A stretch of 20,001 bases of DNA from positions 1-20,001 of IMG/VR virus record IMGVR_UViG_3300033145_000929; one strand, written 5' to 3'. Positions within the stretch are counted from its first letter, which is position 1. Each line of letters opens with the position of its first letter. The translations under genes and the position numbers were made by a program. The stretch is from a virus. Under the pieces are notes generated by a model. The model had not been told where the DNA came from. It saw only the letters and a list, made by a program, of their open reading frames with translations, and made no database searches. Below are positions 13,616 through 20,001 of this stretch, piece after piece.

Positions 13616-13963
13616 ATGAATTCTGCGATATTGCAAATTTTCGGCATTTTGCTAAGTGCTACAGCCACGCTTATCGGTGCCCTTGTACTGTGGAACCTCA
13701 AGGCTATCACAAAAAGACTCGAAGCAGTTGAGGCTGAGCAGAAAAAGCTCGCAACACGCAAAGAGACCTGTCAGCAGGAGTTTGTAGGCATCGGCCAGTT
13801 CCTGCGAGAATCAGGATACACACGCAAGCGGCTCGATGACACGGTCGAGGCCGTAAAGGGTATGTCGGCCAAGCTCGACGTGGTTTCACAATTGCCGCAG
13901 ATTGCCGGGCAAATTGCCAGCCAGACGGTCAAGGAAATGATGTCATACGTGAATAAAGGATAA
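13616..13963 (+). CDS. Small membrane protein with coiled-coil region, 115 aa
   Basis: An N-terminal transmembrane helix (residues 4-26, AILQIFGILLSATATLIGALV) is followed by a heptad-like helix (KAITKRLEAVEAEQKKLATRK), and a further helical part ends QIAGQIASQTVKEMMSY. The layout resembles DUF2730-like or Rz-like small proteins found before the gp26/gp27-type genes of Mu-like phages; the exact family is unsure. A CAGGAGAG site precedes the ATG by about 8 nt. It lies between the lipoprotein and a wHTH-like protein, which suggests a lysis or accessory role. Confidence 0.58.
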   Translation: MNSAILQIFGILLSATATLIGALVLWNLKAITKRLEAVEAEQKKLATRKETCQQEFVGIGQFLRESGYTRKRLDDTVEAVKGMSAKLDVVSQLPQIAGQIASQTVKEMMSYVNKG

Positions 13964-13967
13964 AAAA

Positions 13968-14276
13968 ATGGGGACTGAACCGGAAATACTAAAGATAAAA
14001 CTTGCACGCAAACGCATACTTAGCTTTCTCAATATGATGTATCCCACACCTCTGCAGGTCGGGACCATCTACGATTCGATTGGTTATATCGACTCGACTT
14101 ACGATATGCAGTTATTCCAAAAAGACCTGGCATACCTGAAAGCCAAGGACTGGATAGAGTTCGTTGATGAAAAAATCGGTGGAGCTGCTCGGTTCAAGAA
14201 TAAGGTCATCTGCCTGACGGCTACCGGCAAAGAGATAGCAGAGCAAACGCAGACCGACCCTGCGTTGGAGATATGA
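13968..14276 (+). CDS. Mu gp26-like / winged-helix-like protein, 102 aa
   Basis: The protein has a winged-helix pattern: KLARKRILSFLNMMYPTPL, then TIYDSIGYIDSTYDMQLFQ, LAYLKAKDWIEFVDE (recognition helix and strand), and KVICLTATGKEIAEQ (wing and final helix). Proteins of this size with the LT..G.ei..g ending are found immediately upstream of the gp27-like gene in many Mu-like phages. It may be a regulator or a packaging helper. The start has an AAAGGA site; the gap to the previous gene is 4 bp. Confidence 0.58.
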   Translation: MGTEPEILKIKLARKRILSFLNMMYPTPLQVGTIYDSIGYIDSTYDMQLFQKDLAYLKAKDWIEFVDEKIGGAARFKNKVICLTATGKEIAEQTQTDPALEI

Positions 14277-14280
14277 GCCG

Positions 14281-14469
14281 ATGGATTATAAATTTTACCC
14301 AAAACCTTTTGACGTCAATTCGCCGCCGCCGGGACCACCGAATCGCGACGGCCGTATATGGCCGTTTGCTGGTTGGGTAGAGACAAAGGATTCAAAAAAA
14401 CGTACCGCTGAATATCGACAAAGGCTTAACGAGTATGGACAAAATTTAGAGAAAGGACACTTAAAATGA
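14281..14469 (+). CDS. Small hypothetical protein, 62 aa
   Basis: The 62-residue product has a proline-rich front (FDVNSPPPGPPNRDGRIW) and a charged helical back (KKRTAEYRQRLNEYGQNLEK). No family is recognised. It starts 4 bp after the wHTH-like gene and overlaps the exported protein gene by 4 bases (ATGA), so translation is probably coupled. A GGAG lies about 12 nt upstream, a weak ribosome site. Confidence 0.5.
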   Translation: MDYKFYPKPFDVNSPPPGPPNRDGRIWPFAGWVETKDSKKRTAEYRQRLNEYGQNLEKGHLK

Positions 14470-15260
14470 AAAAGCTGATTCTACTAACGCTTCTGCTAAC
14501 ATCAATCTGTTATGCAACTGCCACTTTCACGGCATCCGAGAATTCATATTACGGCCGAACCTCGTCCGCAAAGAAGCTGACGGCAACTATCACACCTACT
14601 ACGGCGTCGGACGCCAACTCCAGCGATCGTGCAACTGCCGGCATTTACGGCATAGCCGACAGGATCACAATTGCAACTACGGGAACCGATACCGTCTTTG
14701 GAGTTATCGTCAAGGACGAAAACGCAATCACTATATTCTCGAAGTCCGATTGCAATACCGTCCAGACTCCGCTGTCTTATGCACTTTATGAAGATGACAC
14801 CGAAGGCAATCCGCACAAAGGCATTCCGGTCATGGGTCTTTTGTATTTTGACGCCAACGGCATTGCCTATACGAGTGAGCAGCAGACGGTACAGATAACC
14901 AGCGATGCAAACGACCCCTGCAGCGGCACGTTTGAATTGACTTACGATGATGTCAATACTACGCCGCTTGCTTATGACATTAACTCTGCCGGGCTCGAAG
15001 CTGCCCTCGATGCACTTTCATCTATAAACGATGTTACCGTGGAAGGCAACGACCTGCCCGGCGACACCAATGTTATGACGGTCACTTTTGGCGGAACGCA
15101 TTATGGGGCCGATCTCGAATCGATGACGACTGATGTCAGCAATCTCGCAGCCGATACCAATGATGCCACGATAACCGGTACCGTTACCGAGTCGGTAGCA
15201 GGCGATTACAACCTGGATACCATTACCGTAACTATTTATTACAGGGACGAAAGATACTGA
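14466..15260 (+). CDS. Exported beta-rich protein in the late block, 264 aa
   Basis: Residues 1-19 are a clear Sec signal peptide (KKLILLTLLLTSICYATA), so this product leaves the cytoplasm, unusual for a gene among packaging genes. Residues about 35-125 are beta-rich. Residues 150-230 contain a repeat-like unit, FELTYDDVNTTPLAYDINSAG followed by LEAALDALSSI and VMTVTFGG. That form resembles a beta domain common in large surface proteins of planctomycete-type bacteria and some phages. The start has AAAGGA 9 nt upstream. It could be a lysogenic-conversion surface protein or a virion part with an unexpected leader; neither is shown. Confidence 0.62.
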   Translation: MKKLILLTLLLTSICYATATFTASENSYYGRTSSAKKLTATITPTTASDANSSDRATAGIYGIADRITIATTGTDTVFGVIVKDENAITIFSKSDCNTVQTPLSYALYEDDTEGNPHKGIPVMGLLYFDANGIAYTSEQQTVQITSDANDPCSGTFELTYDDVNTTPLAYDINSAGLEAALDALSSINDVTVEGNDLPGDTNVMTVTFGGTHYGADLESMTTDVSNLAADTNDATITGTVTESVAGDYNLDTITVTIYYRDERY

Positions 15261-15266
15261 TCTGTC

Positions 15267-15869
15267 ATGAGCAAAAACAGAAGGACACACAGTTCTATCG
15301 ACAAGCTGCCGGCTGACTTGCGTGATACTTTGACTCGCATGATAGTCGACAACGAATGGCCGGACGACTTCGATTTTTCGTTCCATGAACCACGTCGTGT
15401 TGGTGAGGAGCGATACAATGGCAAACCTCGATACACCGACCTGCTTTTCTACTGTGCCCAAAAAAAATACAGGGTCTCCGAATCGGCGATAGGGCGATTC
15501 GGTATGAGAATGCGAATGCTGGCACGAATGAAAAATGCCGGTGTTGTTGTCCGCGACGTAATGCAGGACCTGACCGCCGAAAAAGCTTCCGAAACTCAGA
15601 AGGCCGTCGCTGAAATGATCACGGCGGTAACTATCGATTTTGTCAGCAGTAATGACAACTTCGACGCCAAAGAGATCAAAGATATCGCCCGTGCAATCAA
15701 GGACTGCACTCTGGTAAGTATCAATGCTGATAAGTATATCCGCGAGCAAGTGGGTAAAAAAGTACAGGCTGCTGCCGACTCGACAAAGAAGAAGCTTACC
15801 AAGGCCGGCGTTAATCGAAAACTTATACAGGAAATCATAGATGAGCATTTAGGAGTAGTGAAATCGTAA
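15267..15869 (+). CDS. DUF3486 (Mu gp27-like) protein, candidate small terminase
   Basis: The family sits directly before the Mu-type large terminase and is thought to act in DNA packaging. This 200-residue protein shows its pattern: SSIDKLPADLRDTLTRMI at the start, a middle segment with YRVSESAIGRFGMRMRML (an HTH-like unit), and long helices rich in Ala, Lys and Glu to the end. It lies right before the gp28-like terminase. The start codon is not preceded by a strong ribosome site. The 3' end overlaps the likely terminase start. Confidence 0.8.
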   Translation: MSKNRRTHSSIDKLPADLRDTLTRMIVDNEWPDDFDFSFHEPRRVGEERYNGKPRYTDLLFYCAQKKYRVSESAIGRFGMRMRMLARMKNAGVVVRDVMQDLTAEKASETQKAVAEMITAVTIDFVSSNDNFDAKEIKDIARAIKDCTLVSINADKYIREQVGKKVQAAADSTKKKLTKAGVNRKLIQEIIDEHLGVVKS

Positions 15870-17233
15870 AGAAAGCCGATACATTACCGCAAGGTTATTT
15901 CCTGCCATACCAGATTGCCTGGATACTCGATGAAAAGCAGGCAATGGTTTCAGAAAAAGCCCGTCGTGTCGGTATGACTTATGCTGACAGCTATAAGACC
16001 TGCAGAGATAGAAATAAAAACGATATCCGCCGCGATCTTTGGTTTAGTTCGGCGGACGAATCTGCTGCGTTTGAATATGCCCTTTACTGCAAGCAATGGT
16101 GCGAGCTGATGGAAATAGTTGTAAAAGAAGTTCTTGAACAGCTCGAGGACGAACAAGGATATAAATATAACAATTATGTTGTCGAATTCCCAGCCGGACA
16201 CCGTGTCAATTGTATGACCAGTAATCCCCGCCGATTCCGTTCCAAAGGCGGCGATGTGGTTCTCGATGAATTTGGCTGGCATGATAAGCCGGGCCCAATG
16301 CTCGATGCAGCTTTACCGACTACGACTTGGGGTTATAATATACGAATCCTCTCAACACATAACGGCGAAGAATCTGAATTTAATCGTATTATTGAATTGA
16401 CGAATCGTGTTTTGCGAGGTGAAGCGACTTTTGACGAGCTACATTCGCTGCATTGGTCCCTGCACAGAACCACAATTGTGGATGCCGTCAATCAGGGACT
16501 GGCGGAAAAGATTTACAATCTCGACCATATCGACCTCGAAGCCCGCGATAAATTCCTGGCTGAATGCCGTGCTCGTTGCCGTAATGAGGATGCCTGGAAC
16601 CAGGAATATATGTGCAAGCCTTCAACAGCACTAACGGCCCTCATACCTTATGAACTATATCAATCCTGCGAGGACCCGAGTTGCCTGCAGCCTCTTGTTC
16701 CACATACCGAAGACCGCCGCGAATATTTTCTCGGCGGCGATATCGGTCGCGAGAAGCACCTGACCGTCTTTTGGATTTGGGAGCGGGTCGGCGATGTTCT
16801 TGTCTGCCGGAAAATTGTCAAGCTGCACAAAACGCCTTATCACGTACAGGAACAATGTGCCGCTGACCTTTTGAGTAATCATAACATTTTGCGTGCGTGC
16901 CTCGACGCGACAGGTATAGGTGACATGCTTGTCGAGGCACTCCAAAATAAATTCGGTACATATCGCGTCGAGAAGATTAAATTCACCGGCCCAATTAAAG
17001 AGCACCTGGCATCCTTAGTACGAGGTCAGATGGAGGATAAAAGGCTAAGGGTTCCTGCTGGCCGTGCAATCAGGGAGAGTTTCCACTCTGTTCGCAAAAC
17101 AGTAACTGCTGCCGGCAACATTCGCTTTGATGCTGCCAGTACCGACGCAGGCCACGCCGATGAGTTCTGGGCTGCAGCAACGGGTCTCGAAGCTGCTCAA
17201 ACCGGCGTGATACCGCAATGTATATTACTTTAA
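15863..17233 (+). CDS. Mu gp28-like terminase large subunit
   Basis: The large terminase pumps DNA into the prohead and cuts it. Counting from ATG 15944, a Walker A-like KARRVGMTY lies at 5-13, Walker B VVLDEF at 105-110, and the coupling motif ILSTHNG at 135-141. The RNase H-like nuclease shows D266 (GGDIGR), D321 (CLDATG) and D406 (HADEFW). The family's usual N-terminal LPYQ motif is coded before 15944 (FLPYQIAWILDEKQ), and no ATG, GTG or TTG is in frame before it. AGGAG at 15851-15855 is well spaced for an ATC at 15863. I therefore propose ATC 15863 as start; ATG 15944 is the conventional choice. Confidence 0.85.
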   Translation: MVKKADTLPQGYFLPYQIAWILDEKQAMVSEKARRVGMTYADSYKTCRDRNKNDIRRDLWFSSADESAAFEYALYCKQWCELMEIVVKEVLEQLEDEQGYKYNNYVVEFPAGHRVNCMTSNPRRFRSKGGDVVLDEFGWHDKPGPMLDAALPTTTWGYNIRILSTHNGEESEFNRIIELTNRVLRGEATFDELHSLHWSLHRTTIVDAVNQGLAEKIYNLDHIDLEARDKFLAECRARCRNEDAWNQEYMCKPSTALTALIPYELYQSCEDPSCLQPLVPHTEDRREYFLGGDIGREKHLTVFWIWERVGDVLVCRKIVKLHKTPYHVQEQCAADLLSNHNILRACLDATGIGDMLVEALQNKFGTYRVEKIKFTGPIKEHLASLVRGQMEDKRLRVPAGRAIRESFHSVRKTVTAAGNIRFDAASTDAGHADEFWAAATGLEAAQTGVIPQCILL

Positions 17234-17242
17234 GGTATACAA

Positions 17243-19606
17243 ATGACAATAAAGCAAAAATTTGGTCGCTGGGTAGCTGAGAAAGCCTTCGGGCTTAGTC
17301 AACTGGCTCAGATGTGGCTGGCTGGTACGGACATACCGGACAGCAGCAAGAGCAAGCCGAACAAGCCTTATAAGCAGGTAACACTGGTCTATACCTGCGT
17401 TAATAAAAGTATTCGTTCTATAGCCGGCCTGCCGCTTGTGCTTTCGACTGTTGACGAAAAGCTAATCGAGTCCGGCCCTGCTTACGACTTATTGCTGAAC
17501 AATCCCGCTATGAGCTGGCAGCGGTTCGTCAGCCAGGCCATCGGCCATTACGCCTTGACCTGCGATGTATTCTTTATCTTTATTGATACAGATGGCACCC
17601 GGCCAAAAGAAATCCGGATAGTATCCGGCAAACAGATGCACCCTGTCACGCACGATCACTCGGCAAAAGGTGTGCTGCTTGGCTGGGAGTTTAGGGGTGT
17701 AAACGGAGAGCGAACAAGGTTCGGACTCGATGAGGTCTATCAATGGAAAAACTTCAATCCCTACGATCGCTTTCACGGCCTCGGTCCTGTCGAAGCCGCC
17801 CAACTCAATATCAACTACAGCTTCGCCGCCGACCTCTATAATTCATCAGCCCTGGCCAACGGTGCCGAGCCCGGTGCCGTCCTTACGTCTCAGGGGCGCC
17901 TTGACCGCGATCAGATAGAACTACTTCGCAGCCAGTTCGATTCACGACACAAAGGTGCCGGCCAGGCCAAACGGACGGCTGTGTTAACCGGCGGCATGGA
18001 TATAAAGTCAATCGCGATGAAGATGACCGATATGCAAGTCGCCAAGATTACGGCGATGAGCGACAACAAGATATGTTCGGCCTTCGGTGTACCTCCAGGC
18101 GTTGCAGGCCTGATTACCGAAGCCCAGTATTCGCACGGCCCGGCGATGCGAGATTTCATCTTCAATACTATCCTGCCGTTGGCCAAGCTCTTTGGCAGTG
18201 AAATCACAGCGGGAATACTTTCTAAATTCACAGGTGCGAAGTGGATATCAAATGACTTTCCACTCACTGATCCGAAAGATGCAAAATACTATTGCGGCAG
18301 TCGCAGCCGATCGTTGCGGACAAACAAATACTTCCGGCAGGCCCGAAGCGGAGCACTCGCCGCACAGAGAAAAGTTTTTGCCTGGCTCGATGCAAGCCAG
18401 CATCCGGTTGTCCAGGAGCATCAGCGTGAGACTGCCGAAAAGGTGCTTAAGTTTACCGAGGCCGGCGTCCCATTAAACGATCTTATCGAGACGCACGATC
18501 TGCCGTACGAACAGACCGAAGCCGGAAAACACTGGTGGGTCACAATGGGGCGGGTTCCAGCCAGTTATATTCTTGAAGCCGGAGTTGAAGGCATCACAGG
18601 ACCATCCCTGCCAGAAGGCGAGCCCGCCGGTGAAGATGAAGGCAAGTCCACTGATTCGACATACGAGATACGAGGTACGCAATACGAAACAAAAGCCGAT
18701 GAACAGCAGCGGCTGCGAGTATGGCGGAACTGGGTTATCTCGTGGGCCGGCCTCGAACGCGAGTACAGCGATACGATGCGTCAATACTTCCTGCGGCAGC
18801 AGCGGGTGCTAATCACCAAGCTCAAAAAGGCTTTGACTGATTTCGGTAAAAAAGATGTCACCAAAGACGATACCGACAGCATTGTCGCACGTATCGTTTT
18901 TGACTTGAGATTCGAGAACCAAAAAATCAAGGTCATCAATCATACATTCTTTGACAAGGGCAGTGAATTAGGTATTCGCCAAAGTCTGTCCGAGGTACTG
19001 GGATTGAGCGGTGACGAGCTCGCAAAGCAAGCTGACCAGGTCAAACGCTCTGCCGCTATAAAGAAATCGCTTATTACCTCATCTCATAAAATCACCAGTA
19101 TCAATGCTACTACGCAAAACACGATCGCCAAGCAGTTGCGCAGCGGCCTCGATAAAGGCGAGGGTCTTAACGAGCTCACAGGCCGTATCAAAAAAACACT
19201 CGGCTCTAACAGGGCCAGGGCTTTGAGTATCGCACGCACACAAGCAGCGGGGGCCGTTGACAGCGGTCGGCACGCGGGTATGAAAGCGGCCGGCGTGGAA
19301 TTGAAAGCCTGGATCACAAGCGGCGATGATAACGTTCGTAATACCCACAAAGCCGCCGGCGTTACTTACGCCAAGGGCATCTTTATCGACCAGGCATTTG
19401 AAGTGGGCGGCGAGTCGCTGATGTATCCGGGCGATCCTGCAGGCTCGGCTGCCAATATCATCAACTGCCGCTGCCTCGAGATAGCACGCAAGGCAGCCGG
19501 CAAAACATTCGACCTGACGTATTACGCTAACAAACAATTTTATTCTTATCCGGATATGCAAAAAGCACAAACCGAAATTAAGGACAACGAAAATGGAAAA
19601 GACTAA
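17243..19606 (+). CDS. Portal protein fused to MuF-like head-morphogenesis domain, 787 aa
   Basis: Residues 1-430 follow the HK97-type portal plan: VYTCVNKSIRSIAGLPL, YDLLLNNPAMSWQRF, YQWKNFNPYDRFHGLGPVE, then DNKICSAFGVPPGVAGL and a GVPLNDLIE segment. The portal forms the dodecameric gate at one capsid vertex. Residues about 490-787 are a second module ending in the classic MuF pattern: SIARTQAAGAVDSGRHAG, KAWITSGDDNVRNTH, GESLMYPGDPAGS and INCRCLEIAR. Portal and MuF are usually separate genes. The junction (residues 470-484) is coded by a short tandem repeat. It starts 9 bp after the terminase, with AAGG 9 nt upstream. Confidence 0.85.
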   Translation: MTIKQKFGRWVAEKAFGLSQLAQMWLAGTDIPDSSKSKPNKPYKQVTLVYTCVNKSIRSIAGLPLVLSTVDEKLIESGPAYDLLLNNPAMSWQRFVSQAIGHYALTCDVFFIFIDTDGTRPKEIRIVSGKQMHPVTHDHSAKGVLLGWEFRGVNGERTRFGLDEVYQWKNFNPYDRFHGLGPVEAAQLNINYSFAADLYNSSALANGAEPGAVLTSQGRLDRDQIELLRSQFDSRHKGAGQAKRTAVLTGGMDIKSIAMKMTDMQVAKITAMSDNKICSAFGVPPGVAGLITEAQYSHGPAMRDFIFNTILPLAKLFGSEITAGILSKFTGAKWISNDFPLTDPKDAKYYCGSRSRSLRTNKYFRQARSGALAAQRKVFAWLDASQHPVVQEHQRETAEKVLKFTEAGVPLNDLIETHDLPYEQTEAGKHWWVTMGRVPASYILEAGVEGITGPSLPEGEPAGEDEGKSTDSTYEIRGTQYETKADEQQRLRVWRNWVISWAGLEREYSDTMRQYFLRQQRVLITKLKKALTDFGKKDVTKDDTDSIVARIVFDLRFENQKIKVINHTFFDKGSELGIRQSLSEVLGLSGDELAKQADQVKRSAAIKKSLITSSHKITSINATTQNTIAKQLRSGLDKGEGLNELTGRIKKTLGSNRARALSIARTQAAGAVDSGRHAGMKAAGVELKAWITSGDDNVRNTHKAAGVTYAKGIFIDQAFEVGGESLMYPGDPAGSAANIINCRCLEIARKAAGKTFDLTYYANKQFYSYPDMQKAQTEIKDNENGKD
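18658..18690. repeat. Degenerate short tandem repeat (TACGA-type)
   Basis: The tract reads CGACATACGAGATACGAGG, TACGCAATACGAAAC: close to repeats of ATACGAG. It lies exactly at the portal-MuF junction and codes DSTYEIRGTQYETK. The same unit appears at 4219-4250. Confidence 0.7.
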
Positions 19607-20001
19607 ATTCTTTTTTGCCCAGGTTAAAAAAATAGACGAAGAATCCCGCACTCTTGACGCGATAGCTTCCACGAGTGACCTCGACAGACACAAAGATGTT
19701 GTACTGCCGAGTGCCTTCGAGAAAAGCCTCAAGCCCTTCAAGGACAATCCTGTCATCCTGGCCTGTCATCAGCATCGGCTCTCTACCGGTAATTCACCGG
19801 TGATCGGTTCGGCAATTCCTGACAGTATCAAAATAGCAGAGAAAAAAGTGCTCTTTACGATGCGATTTGCTAAGACCGACCTTGGCGAGGAATACTGGCA
19901 GCTCTACCGCGAGCGGCACATGCGTGCCTTTAGTATCGGCTTTATCCCGCTGGAATACGAAGACAAGAAAGATGAAAAGCTTGGCTGGATTCGCACTTAC
20001 A
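19593..20001 (+). CDS. HK97-family prohead protease (5' part)
   Basis: The frame opens at ATG 19593, overlaps the portal-MuF stop by 14 bases and stays open to the window edge (136 codons). It begins MEKTKFFFAQVKKIDEESRTL and has the family's core: DRHKDVVLPSAFEKSL, NPVILACHQH with candidate catalytic His59, GSAIPDS, and MRAFSIGFIP with candidate Ser114. The enzyme cleaves scaffold and capsid protein during head maturation. A major capsid gene should follow just beyond the right edge. The C-terminus is outside the window. Confidence 0.85.
   Translation, partial: MEKTKFFFAQVKKIDEESRTLDAIASTSDLDRHKDVVLPSAFEKSLKPFKDNPVILACHQHRLSTGNSPVIGSAIPDSIKIAEKKVLFTMRFAKTDLGEEYWQLYRERHMRAFSIGFIPLEYEDKKDEKLGWIRTY

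Noticed and set aside
15018-15848. 276-codon minus-strand frame
   Set aside because: It lies opposite the exported protein and the DUF3486 gene, has no family pattern, and would cross both genes.
18260-18420. Possible frameshift within the portal part
   Set aside because: The segment looks unlike standard portals, but the frame is open throughout, no other frame gives a better match, and portal-like sequence resumes downstream in the same frame.
19079-19756. 225-codon minus-strand frame
   Set aside because: Antisense to the MuF end and the prohead protease, both of which have clear motifs.
1-20001. CRISPR arrays, insertion sequences or phage end sites
   Set aside because: No regular spaced repeats, no second transposase and no terminal repeats or TG/CA end array were seen; the phage ends are probably outside the window.

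Overview
The window is part of a transposable (Mu-like) phage or prophage. The case rests on a set of recognisable families in phage order. One strand carries a MuA-type DDE transposase, a MuB-type AAA ATPase, a Mu gp16-like protein (DUF1018 type) and a Gam-like DNA-end protector. The other strand carries a DUF3486 (Mu gp27-like) protein, a Mu gp28-like large terminase, a portal protein fused to a MuF head-morphogenesis domain, and an HK97-type prohead protease that runs off the right edge. No host gene, phage end or target-site duplication is visible, so integrated and free forms cannot be told apart. The host is not identified. Signal peptides, a lipobox and a TM-anchored lysozyme fit a bacterial host, and the overall style is compatible with a planctomycete-like bacterium, but that is only an impression.

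Layout. Bases 1-3345 (minus) hold virion surface or tail-fibre-like genes, including a discoidin-like plus LamG-like adhesin. Bases 3272-4568 (minus) are a block of small genes, mostly of unknown function. Bases 4599-9654 (minus) are the transposition and early block, read leftward as zinc-motif protein, MuA, MuB, XRE regulator, small ORF, gp16-like, Gam. Bases 9747-9877 hold a tRNA-like structure with an abnormally long anticodon region. Bases 9952-11048 hold a lysozyme and a small protein. Bases 11049-11351 are non-coding and rich in hairpins. Bases 11352-12108 are a divergent switch: a ribbon-helix-helix (RHH) regulator to the left, an XRE repressor to the right, with overlapping promoters between. 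From about 12637 rightward a promoter and structured leader precede a CsrA-like protein, then a lipoprotein or holin candidate, small Mu-like genes, an exported protein, and packaging and head genes.

How it works together. The divergent regulators probably choose between leftward transcription (replicative transposition, with tail-fibre genes far downstream) and rightward transcription (packaging and head). This differs from Mu itself, where early and late genes are largely co-directional. The element is also mosaic: the replication module is Mu-like, while the portal and protease are of HK97 type.

Most notable observations: the tRNA-like element with a 60-nt anticodon loop; a CsrA-like gene whose start is preceded by five GGA motifs; a terminase whose conserved N-terminus seems to need a non-AUG start; short degenerate tandem repeats embedded in coding sequence at three places; and the hairpin cluster next to the switch. 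Function calls come from motif recognition by eye; no database search was possible.
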